From positions 1 to 32,514 of the forward strand of contig CAUEFX010000050.1 in NCBI GenBank assembly GCA_958477465.1: a stretch of 32,514 nt of DNA. The letters are read 5' to 3'. Position 1 is the first letter of the stretch, and each line of letters opens with the position of its first letter. The notes beneath the pieces were generated by a model. That model had not been told where the DNA came from. It was given only the letters and a program-made list of their open reading frames with translations, and searched no databases. The translations under genes and the position numbers were made by a program. Shown here piece by piece: positions 16,323 to 22,999 of this stretch. Source of the DNA: an uncultured Bacteroides sp. Lineage in GTDB: Bacteria; Bacteroidota; Bacteroidia; Bacteroidales; Bacteroidaceae.

Positions 16323-16388
16323 ACAAACTCCGGTACGGATTGTCTCTTTCTAACCATGACGGGTTTCTTCTCCCGTGATGAACTCTGT

Positions 16389-17450
16389 TTACTTATTGAT
16401 AATCTCCATTTGCTGGCGGACCGATTCTTCGTGTATCGCTTCGAAGATGGCTTTCATGAACTCGGCTCCCATTCCGCATTGCTCGCCTTGTGCGCCACGC
16501 TTCTCAAGGATTTCGTTGTAGCGTCCTCTTTGAAGAACGGTGATGCCGTGTTCTTTCTTGTATGTACCGATTTCGCGTGCCACGCGCATGCGTTTTGCCA
16601 GTTCCTGGATGATGTTGTCATCACATTCGTCAATCTGCTTGCGCAGCTGGCTCAGATTCTCGGTGGTTTGTGTTTCCTTACGGATAACGAGCAGGTTCAG
16701 GATGTAGTCCAATACATCCGGAGTGACTTGTTGGGCGGCGTCGCTCCATGCGCAATCCGGATTGCAATGGCTCTCTACGATCAGTCCGTCGAAGTTGAGG
16801 TCCATGGCCTGTTGGCAAAGCGGTGCTATCAGTTCACGTTTTCCGCCGATGTGGCTCGGGTCGCAGAAGATGGGCAGTTCCGGCAGGCGGCGGCGCAACT
16901 CGATGGGGATGTGCCATTGCGGCAGGTTGCGGTACAGTTTCTTCTCATAGCTGCTGAAACCGCGATGGATGGCTCCCAAGCGTTTCAGACCAGCATTGTT
17001 GATGCGTTCCAATGCACCGATCCACAGTTCGAGGTCGGGGTTTACCGGGTTTTTTACCAATACGGGGATATCCACTCCTTTCAGCGCATCGGCTATCTCC
17101 TGTACGGCAAAGGGGTTGGCAGTGGTGCGGGCGCCTACCCAGAGGATATCGATACCCGCTTTCAGACATTCGTATACATGTTTGGCGGTTGCCACTTCGG
17201 TAGCGACATACATGCCGGTCTCTTTCTTCACCTCTTTCAGCCAGTCCAGTCCTTCTACGCCGACACCTTCGAAACCGCCCGGTTTGGTACGTGGTTTCCA
17301 GATTCCGGCACGGAATATTTTCATTCCTTTAGAGGCCAGGTCTTTGGCGGTGGTCATTACTTGTTCTTCTGTTTCCGCACTACACGGACCGGCGATAACG
17401 ATCGGCCTTTTGGCTTCGACGCCCGGCAATAAAATTGATTCGAGTTCCAT
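16389..17450 (-). CDS. aroF: DAHP synthase fused to chorismate mutase
   Basis: A bifunctional enzyme that acts at both ends of the shikimate route. Residues 1 to about 262 are a type I-beta DAHP synthase (IAGPCSAET, AGIWKPRTKPGGFEG, WVGARTTANPF, IHRGFSSYEK, CDPSHIGG, GLIVESH). It condenses PEP with erythrose 4-phosphate. Residues about 268-353 form an AroQ-type chorismate mutase (LSQLRKQIDECDDNIIQELAKRM opening region, basic RGRYNEI motif) giving prephenate. The mutase is at the C-terminus, as in the studied Prevotella enzyme and unlike Bacillus, where it is N-terminal. The fusion suggests feedback of prephenate on the first step. Confidence 0.93.
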   Translation of the reverse strand: MELESILLPGVEAKRPIVIAGPCSAETEEQVMTTAKDLASKGMKIFRAGIWKPRTKPGGFEGVGVEGLDWLKEVKKETGMYVATEVATAKHVYECLKAGIDILWVGARTTANPFAVQEIADALKGVDIPVLVKNPVNPDLELWIGALERINNAGLKRLGAIHRGFSSYEKKLYRNLPQWHIPIELRRRLPELPIFCDPSHIGGKRELIAPLCQQAMDLNFDGLIVESHCNPDCAWSDAAQQVTPDVLDYILNLLVIRKETQTTENLSQLRKQIDECDDNIIQELAKRMRVAREIGTYKKEHGITVLQRGRYNEILEKRGAQGEQCGMGAEFMKAIFEAIHEESVRQQMEIINK

Positions 17451-17560
17451 AATTTAATGATTTGCTTGTTGGCCAACGCTCTGTGTGGCAATTGGCCGGA
17501 GCTTTGATTTATTGTTATTTGTTATTTGTCTTTGTTGTTCTCTAAACGGCTGCATCGGCA

Positions 17561-18742
17561 TCAGACGATCTTTTTTATTCTTTCCAATGCTTCTGCCAGC
17601 TTGGCGTCCTTGCAGCAGAGGGAGATACGGATGTATCTTGCGCCGTTGCTTCCGAAAATAAATCCCGGAGTGATAAAGACGCGGGCTTCATGCAGAATCT
17701 TTTCGGTCAGCTCTTCTACATGGGCGTATGTATCGGGAATCTTTCCCCACAGGAACATCCCAACCTGGTTTTCGTCATAACTGCATCCCAATGTCTTCAT
17801 GATCTCTCCGGCCAGATGACGGCGGTTGCGATAGTTGCAATTGTTGCTCTCGTACCATTCTGCATCCGCTTCCAGTGCCTTGGCGGCAGCCAGTTGCATG
17901 GCGCGGAACATACCGCTGTCGATGTTGCTTTTCACTTTCAGTATCCATTGCACGAATTGCGCATTGGAAGCCAGCATACCGATGCGCCATCCCGGCATGT
18001 TGTGGCTCTTGCTCATGGAGTTGAATTCAATGCAGCACTCCTTGGCTCCCGGTACGCTGAGGATGCTCAACGGATGGTTGTTCAGGATAAAACTGTACGG
18101 GTTGTCGTTCACGATGATGATGTTTTTGCGACGGGCGAAGTCCACCAGACGTTCGTACATCTCCATGGTAGCGTTTGCTCCCGTGGGCATGTTCGGGTAG
18201 TTGGTCCACATCAGTTTCACCCGGCTCATGTCCATTTTTTCCAGCTCGTCGAAATCGGGCATCCATCCTTCGTCTTCTTTCAGGTTGTAGTTCACGATCT
18301 CTGCCCCTAAGATTTTGCTCAATGAAGTGTAGGTAGGGTATCCCGGGTTGGGCACCAGCACCTGCTCGCCCGGATTGACGAAAGCCAGTGTTACATGCAG
18401 GATTCCCTCTTTCGAACCTATCAATGGCTGTATCTCCGTTGCCGGATTCAGCTCCACGCCGTACCATTTCTGATACCAGTCGGCAAAACTTTTACGCAGT
18501 TCCGGAATACCGATATAGGGCTGATAGCCGTGTCCGTCCGGATTCTGGGCCTCTTTGCACAAAGTCTGCACGGTTTTCTCAGACGGTGGCATGTCGGGGC
18601 TGCCGATACCCAGGCTGATAACATCTTTGCCTTCCGCATTCATCTGCGCCACTTCTTTCAGTTTCTTAGAGAAGTAGTACTCGCTTACGCCGGCCAGCCG
18701 GTCGGCAGGAGCTACATTATATATTTGATTTTCCTTCTGCAT
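17561..18742 (-). CDS. PLP-dependent class I/II aminotransferase
   Basis: A 393-residue fold-type I aminotransferase. The Schiff-base lysine is K245 in NSMSKSHNMPGWRIG. NYPNMPTGA (about 181-189) and VNDNPYSF (about 211-218) hold the Asn and Asp that contact PLP, and RYIRISLC near the C-terminus supplies the carboxylate-binding arginine. The position between pheA and aroF suggests that it transaminates phenylpyruvate and 4-hydroxyphenylpyruvate to Phe and Tyr. Close relatives are also annotated as LL-diaminopimelate or aspartate aminotransferases. Its ATG lies 26 nt inside the 3' end of pheA, suggesting translational coupling. Confidence 0.85.
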   Translation of the reverse strand: MQKENQIYNVAPADRLAGVSEYYFSKKLKEVAQMNAEGKDVISLGIGSPDMPPSEKTVQTLCKEAQNPDGHGYQPYIGIPELRKSFADWYQKWYGVELNPATEIQPLIGSKEGILHVTLAFVNPGEQVLVPNPGYPTYTSLSKILGAEIVNYNLKEDEGWMPDFDELEKMDMSRVKLMWTNYPNMPTGANATMEMYERLVDFARRKNIIIVNDNPYSFILNNHPLSILSVPGAKECCIEFNSMSKSHNMPGWRIGMLASNAQFVQWILKVKSNIDSGMFRAMQLAAAKALEADAEWYESNNCNYRNRRHLAGEIMKTLGCSYDENQVGMFLWGKIPDTYAHVEELTEKILHEARVFITPGFIFGSNGARYIRISLCCKDAKLAEALERIKKIV

Positions 18743-19565
18743 ATTCGCCTAATATTTTAAGTTCTTTGGTTAATGGAGTTATTGCGGCAATCGCCTGTTT
18801 ATATCTCAAGTAGTCGTTGAATGCCACGTCTACATAAAATTGATATTCCCATTCCCGCCCGATGATGGGGAGCGACTGTATCTTGGTCAGGTTGATGTTG
18901 TAGAAAGACAGGATGGAGAGCACTTGCGACAGGCTGCCTTCCGTGTGAGGCAAGGTGAACACCATGCTTGCCTTGTTGATACCTGATGACTGGTAGCGGC
19001 GGAGTTCGTCCACTTGCCAGGGATCGGCCACCACGAGAAAGCGGGTGAAGTTATGTTTGTTGGTCTCGATGCCTTCCTGCAGTATTTTCATGCCGTAGCG
19101 TTCGGCGGCTACTTTGGAGCAGATAGCGGCGTGCCCTTTCAGGTGTCCGGTTTTTATCATTTCGGCGCTTAATGCGGTGTCTTCGCCTTCCACCACCTTG
19201 ATGTCGGGATGCTGTTGCAGGAATTCGCGGCATTGCATCAGTGCGATGGGGTGGGAGTTGACTTCCTTGATGTCGTCCCAGTCCTCTTCGGGCAGGCAGA
19301 CGAAGCTGTGTGATATGCGTAGCTTGTATTCTCCCATAATCTGCGTACCACTTTGGCGCAGCAGTTCGTTGTTGTGCAACAGACTCCCCGCGATGGTGTT
19401 TTCGATGGCCAGCATGCCGATGACCAGACTGTCTTTGTGGATCGCCTGAAACACATCCTCGAAAGTGGCGCAACAGATTAACTCTATTTCTTCTCCTTCG
19501 AAATACTTGTGTGCGGCGATATCGTGATAAGAGCCGAGCGTTCCTTGAATTGCTATCTTCTTCAT
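18717..19565 (-). CDS. pheA: Prephenate dehydratase with ACT domain
   Basis: Converts prephenate to phenylpyruvate, the committed step to phenylalanine. The 282-residue monofunctional protein has the catalytic domain at about 1-180 (QGTLGSYHDIAAHKYF start, NTIAGSL, and T174-R175-F176 in HNFTRFLVV). A regulatory ACT domain covers about 198-275, with GSLSQVL at 210-216. The Phe-binding motif, usually ESRP, reads QSLP at 230-233, so feedback by phenylalanine may be altered. The ATG lies 24 nt after the terminator of the leader, making pheA the first gene controlled by that attenuator. Confidence 0.93.
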   Translation of the reverse strand: MKKIAIQGTLGSYHDIAAHKYFEGEEIELICCATFEDVFQAIHKDSLVIGMLAIENTIAGSLLHNNELLRQSGTQIMGEYKLRISHSFVCLPEEDWDDIKEVNSHPIALMQCREFLQQHPDIKVVEGEDTALSAEMIKTGHLKGHAAICSKVAAERYGMKILQEGIETNKHNFTRFLVVADPWQVDELRRYQSSGINKASMVFTLPHTEGSLSQVLSILSFYNINLTKIQSLPIIGREWEYQFYVDVAFNDYLRYKQAIAAITPLTKELKILGEYAEGKSNI

Positions 19566-19584
19566 TTCTTTCAGTGTGTGATAT

Positions 19585-19618
19585 AAAAAAATCCCGCGTC
19601 CATTATGGAGCGGGATTT
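19585..19618 (-). terminator. Attenuator terminator before pheA
   Basis: On the minus strand AAATCCCGC (19618-19610) pairs with GCGGGATTT (19597-19589), with an inner TCC/GGA stem, and a run of Ts to 19585. It lies between the leader peptide and pheA. Its first arm TCCCGCTC can alternatively pair with GAGCGGGA at 19684-19677. Confidence 0.9.
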
Positions 19619-19657
19619 ATATGATTACTTTCTTCATTCAGTTCTTAAGCATCACTG

Positions 19658-19744
19658 TCACTTGATACATACAAACTCCCGCTCTACTTTCTGGCTAAAG
19701 TAAAAGTAAAAAAAGAAGTAATATGTAAAGCGAAATGCGTTCAT
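19658..19744 (-). CDS. Phe/Tyr leader peptide of the phe-tyr operon
   Basis: A 28-codon reading frame, ATG at 19744 to TGA at 19658, between a consensus promoter and an intrinsic terminator. Residues 4-16 read FRFTYYFFFYFYF, so 11 of 13 are phenylalanine or tyrosine, the two end products of the operon behind it. Codons 21-23 (GAG CGG GAG) contain GAGCGGGA, complementary to the first terminator arm. This is what a ribosome-stalling attenuation peptide looks like. No strong Shine-Dalgarno is visible, which is common in Bacteroides. I regard translation as very likely but it is inferred. Confidence 0.82.
   Translation of the reverse strand: MNAFRFTYYFFFYFYFSQKVEREFVCIK
19677..19684 (-). promoter_or_regulatory. 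Antiterminator segment in the pheA leader
   Basis: GAGCGGGA on the minus strand is a perfect 8-nt complement of TCCCGCTC in the 5' arm of the terminator (19615-19608). With one bulged G the pairing extends by TTT/AAA. It lies directly after the Phe/Tyr codon run. Confidence 0.75.
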
Positions 19745-19775
19745 ACTGACAGATGTTTCTGTTTTAATTCGGGGA

Positions 19776-19809
19776 CAAATGTAATACTTTTCTTTTAAAC
19801 TCAAGCAAA
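19776..19809 (-). promoter_or_regulatory. Promoter of the Phe/Tyr operon
   Basis: Minus strand TACATTTG (19783-19776) is an exact -7 box; TTTG (19809-19806) lies 22 nt upstream. It is 31 nt before the leader peptide ATG. Confidence 0.65.
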
Positions 19810-19827
19810 AAGTGAGTTTTTTTTGCA
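19797..19827. terminator. Hairpin after the TPR gene
   Basis: AAACTCA (19797-19803) and TGAGTTT (19813-19819) flank a 9-nt loop, with eight or more Ts following on the + strand. It lies after the TPR gene on the minus strand, where its T-run is poorer. It overlaps the -33 region of the phe-tyr promoter. Confidence 0.4.
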
Positions 19828-19877
19828 TTTTCCTAAGAATATGTTTGTTTTTCCTTGCCGGATGGAGGTGACGAACA

Positions 19878-20840
19878 TCAGAATATGCCGGGTATGGTCT
19901 CTTGTTTGGGGGCCAGATTATTGAATTGTCCGTTGATGCTCTCTTCCTCCTTAGGATTGATTTCGAGGGCTTTCTTCATATCTTCGATGGAGCCGTCTTT
20001 GTCACCGTTCAGCAGTTTGGCCCGGCCGCGCTCGTGATAAGCTTCTCCGAAGTTAGGATTTAGTTCGATTGCTTCATCGAAAAGGCTGATGGCCTCTGCC
20101 AGTTTCTTCTGCGTGATAAAGAGTTGGCCGAGATAGAGATAAGCCTGTTCGTTGAACGGGTTGATCTCCGTGACGTTCCGGTAATCGGCTTCTGCCTCTT
20201 CGGGCTTCCCTTCGGCTTCCAGCAGTTTCCCGTGCAGCAGGATGGCAGTCTCGTCTTCCGGTTTTTGGGTAAGCACAGCTTCGATGTCTTCGGCGGCTTC
20301 TTTGAGCTGGTGCATTTTCAGCAATGCTTCGGCGCGTAGCAGGCGGGCTTCTACAAAATCATCTTTCAGGACGATGGCTTTGGTCAGATGTCCGATGGCC
20401 ATGAGGTCATCATTCATTCCTTGTGTGGCCTTGCCGAGCAGGTAGTGTGCCATGGCGTTGCCTTCTTCTATTTCGATGGCCTTTTGAGCGACGGCTTTCA
20501 TGGTTTTATAATCCTCCTGCATGTAGCATACATTGGCCAAAGTAAGATAAGTATTGGTCAGTGTAGGTTCCAGCTCCACCATGCGGTTCAGTGTTTCGCG
20601 GGCTTTGTCCAGTTCGCCCAGTTGTATGTAGAGTTGGCTAAGATAGCTCAGTGTCTCAAAATCTTCTTCGATGGCGAGGGCTTCCGTGAAACATTTTACG
20701 GCATAATCCGGTCTGCCCATACGTTGGGCACGCAGTCCGTCATATTTGAATATCTCAAAGTTCTTTTTAGCGGTTTTCTGTTTCTCGTTTTCCGGGTTTT
20801 CGGATTTACCGGAAAAGAATGATTTGAAGAAGTTCGGCAT
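19878..20840 (-). CDS. Tetratricopeptide repeat protein
   Basis: A 320-residue soluble protein with no signal peptide. After a charged N-terminus (residues 1-30) about seven consecutive TPR units of 34 residues fill the chain, for example DYAVKCFTEALAIEEDFET, ELDKARETLNRMVELEPTL and KLAEAISLFDEAIELNPNF. TPR arrays mediate protein-protein contacts; no enzymatic domain is present and the partner is unknown. It has its own -7 box (20892-20899). Its 5' leader contains a tandem 20-bp duplication. Confidence 0.88.
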   Translation of the reverse strand: MPNFFKSFFSGKSENPENEKQKTAKKNFEIFKYDGLRAQRMGRPDYAVKCFTEALAIEEDFETLSYLSQLYIQLGELDKARETLNRMVELEPTLTNTYLTLANVCYMQEDYKTMKAVAQKAIEIEEGNAMAHYLLGKATQGMNDDLMAIGHLTKAIVLKDDFVEARLLRAEALLKMHQLKEAAEDIEAVLTQKPEDETAILLHGKLLEAEGKPEEAEADYRNVTEINPFNEQAYLYLGQLFITQKKLAEAISLFDEAIELNPNFGEAYHERGRAKLLNGDKDGSIEDMKKALEINPKEEESINGQFNNLAPKQETIPGIF

Positions 20841-20847
20841 ATATATA

Positions 20848-20886
20848 ATGTATTTATAAGATTATCTATGTATTTATAAGATTATC
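20848..20886. repeat. 20-bp tandem duplication in TPR gene leader
   Basis: ATGTATTTATAAGATTATC occurs at 20848-20866 and 20868-20886 (period 20). It lies between the -7 box and the start of the TPR gene, so it would be in the 5' untranslated RNA. Confidence 0.85.
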
Positions 20887-20891
20887 GGTTG

Positions 20892-20899
20892 CAAATGTA
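20892..20899 (-). promoter_or_regulatory. -7 promoter box for TPR gene
   Basis: Minus strand TACATTTG, an exact TAnnTTTG, 52 nt before the ATG. No TTTG is seen at the -33 distance. Confidence 0.5.
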
Positions 20900-20920
20900 G
20901 TAATTCTTGTTTGATTTACC

Positions 20921-20992
20921 GCATGGATTTGTGCATGGATTTGCGCATCGGGTTATGCCTGATTTTATGCATCGGTTTGTGTCCGGTTTGCA
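20921..20992. repeat. 12-bp tandem array after recQ
   Basis: Consecutive 12-bp units: GCATGGATTTGT, GCATGGATTTGC, GCATCGGGTTAT, GCCTGATTTTAT, GCATCGGTTTGT, then a degenerate sixth. It lies in the 229-nt gap between the recQ stop and the TPR gene. A frame on the minus strand is open across it, but only as an overlap of recQ. Confidence 0.7.
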
Positions 20993-21069
20993 TGGAGTCT
21001 TTTGGGTGAGGGAGACTTCTGTACGGGGAGGATGTTTCTTGTGCAGTTGAGATGTTCCCGTGTGCTCCG

Positions 21070-22968
21070 TCAGCCGATGCTCAGTATGCCGTCTTTTATT
21101 TTTATTTCTCCTTCTTCGAGCAGATACTGAATGACCTGCGTCAGTAAATCCCGGTCGGCTTTTGTCTTTTCGGCAATTTCGACGGGAGTGAGCGCTTGTT
21201 CCTGAAGTACGGCCAACAACTCTTTCTTCAGTTTCTCGAAAGTGTCGGTAGGCAATTCGTTTGCTGCATGTCCGCTGAGGCATACATCGCATTGTCCGCA
21301 ATTGTTCTTGTTCTTTTCGCCGAAATACCGGAGAAGCATGCGGCTGCGGCAGGCGGTCTCGGAGGTGACATAATCTACCATTGCCCGGATACGTGCTTCA
21401 TAGCGCTCTTTGCGTTCTTCGTATACGGAGGGGGGGATGTGCAGATGGCTCAGTTCTACACGTTCGCGTGTATATATAATATAAGGTGTCTTTTTGCGTG
21501 GAATGTAGTCGACGATACGGCGTTTGGACAATGACACCAGGATGTTGTAAATTTGCTGGCGGGTCAGTCCGGTACGCAAACTGAGGGCTGTTTCGCTGAT
21601 GTAGGCATAATCGGTGAAAAGTCCGGTGTAGGAGCGGAGGATGGTTTGCACCAATGTTTCCGCTTCATTTCCCATTTCGTGCAGTTTGTATAATTCGTCG
21701 CGGCGGATGGTGAAGATAATGCGCGAAGCGTTGTCCTGTTCATCGGTATATTCTATGTATCCTGCTTGGGTCAGTATTTTCAGTGCGCTGTCCGCCGGTA
21801 CGGGAAAGTGCTTGAATTTCCGGCAAAATTCCTCCAGATTGAACTCTTTCGTACAGCCCAGTCCGTCTCCCATCGCCATCTGGTAGTAGTATTGGAGATG
21901 TTCGTATACCTTTTTTATATAGTCCTTGTCGGGAAAGGTGTCCGGAATACGTTTGTGAAGCGTCGTTTTATCCGATTGGGAATACAGGATTACGGCATAC
22001 GCCTTTTCGCCGTCGCGCCCGGCGCGTCCGGCTTCCTGAAAGTATGCTTCTGGAGAGTCCGGAAGGTCGAGGTGAATCACCAGTCGCACATCGGGCTTGT
22101 CGATTCCCATCCCGAAGGCATTGGTTGCCACCATCACCCGGCATTCGCCGCTCTGCCAACGTTTCTGGCGGATGTCTTTGACGGCGTTGTCCAGACCGGC
22201 ATGGTAGAAGTCCGCCGTAATTCCTTCGTGGGTTAATAATTCGGTCGTCTCTTTCGTGCGCCGGCGGCTGCGGACATAAATGATGGCGCTACCCGGCATT
22301 CTGCGGAGGATATGCAGCAGCTCGGCATTCTTGTTATCCGTCTTCCGTACGATGTAGGCAAGGTTCTTCCGTTCGAAACTCATGCGGAACACATTCCTTT
22401 CCCTGAATTTCAGCCGGCTTTGGATATCTTCCACTACATCGGGAGTGGCCGTGGCCGTCAGTGCCAGCAGGGGGACGCCCGGCAACAAATCGCGTATGTC
22501 GGCAATCTTGAGATAAGCGGGGCGGAAGTCGTATCCCCATTGAGAGATACAATGGCTCTCGTCCACCGTGATCATGCTGATTTTCATGGCACGGAGTTTC
22601 TGCTTGAAGATATCCGTATTCAGCCGCTCGGGAGAGATATAGAGGAATTTGTAGTTGCCGAAGATACAGTTCTCGAGTGCGGTGAGAATCTCCTGCCGGG
22701 TCATGCCCGAATAGATGGCAACGGCTTTGATGCCCCGTTGCCGGAGATTCTGCACCTGATCCTTCATCAAGGCGATAAGCGGGGTTATGACGATACACAA
22801 ACCGTCTTTGGCGAGGGCCGGGACTTGAAACGTGATGGATTTCCCGCCGCCCGTAGGCATCAGGCCCAGTGTATCCCGTCCTTCACCGATGCTTTGTATG
22901 ATCTCCTCCTGTATGCCGCGGAAAGAGTCATATCCCCAGTACTGTTTGAGTATCTCGTGATAAAGCAT
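21070..22968 (-). CDS. recQ: ATP-dependent DNA helicase RecQ
   Basis: A 3'-5' helicase for recombination and fork repair. The 632-residue protein has Walker A PTGGGKS with K43, the DESH box at 136-139 and motif VI QEAGRAGRDG. The RQC zinc site is C540, C557, C560, C563, and a winged-helix region follows. The C-terminal end (EKTKADRDLLTQVIQYLLEEG) is a small helical module, not a typical HRDC domain. It is 31 nt downstream of recJ in the same direction. Its Shine-Dalgarno GGAGG sits in the loop of a 9-bp hairpin in that gap. Confidence 0.94.
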   Translation of the reverse strand: MLYHEILKQYWGYDSFRGIQEEIIQSIGEGRDTLGLMPTGGGKSITFQVPALAKDGLCIVITPLIALMKDQVQNLRQRGIKAVAIYSGMTRQEILTALENCIFGNYKFLYISPERLNTDIFKQKLRAMKISMITVDESHCISQWGYDFRPAYLKIADIRDLLPGVPLLALTATATPDVVEDIQSRLKFRERNVFRMSFERKNLAYIVRKTDNKNAELLHILRRMPGSAIIYVRSRRRTKETTELLTHEGITADFYHAGLDNAVKDIRQKRWQSGECRVMVATNAFGMGIDKPDVRLVIHLDLPDSPEAYFQEAGRAGRDGEKAYAVILYSQSDKTTLHKRIPDTFPDKDYIKKVYEHLQYYYQMAMGDGLGCTKEFNLEEFCRKFKHFPVPADSALKILTQAGYIEYTDEQDNASRIIFTIRRDELYKLHEMGNEAETLVQTILRSYTGLFTDYAYISETALSLRTGLTRQQIYNILVSLSKRRIVDYIPRKKTPYIIYTRERVELSHLHIPPSVYEERKERYEARIRAMVDYVTSETACRSRMLLRYFGEKNKNNCGQCDVCLSGHAANELPTDTFEKLKKELLAVLQEQALTPVEIAEKTKADRDLLTQVIQYLLEEGEIKIKDGILSIG

Positions 22969-22975
22969 AAATTTT

Positions 22976-22999
22976 ATTTACGATCCTCCAATCGTAAAT
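22976..22999 (-). promoter_or_regulatory. Hairpin with SD in loop, recJ-recQ gap
   Basis: ATTTACGAT (22976-22984) and ATCGTAAAT (22991-22999) form a perfect 9-bp stem. On the minus strand the 6-nt loop is TGGAGG, the only Shine-Dalgarno-like sequence before recQ. It is 16 nt from the ATG. Confidence 0.6.

Noticed and set aside
16356..17432. 358-codon plus-strand frame opposite aroF
   Set aside because: Antisense to the well-supported DAHP synthase/chorismate mutase gene, with low-complexity Phe/His/Gln composition typical of a shadow.
20882..21301. 139-codon open frame on the minus strand over the 12-bp array
   Set aside because: It starts inside recQ in another frame, is rich in Arg/Thr/Cys as expected for a shadow, and its apparent tetrapeptide periodicity only reflects the 12-bp DNA repeat.
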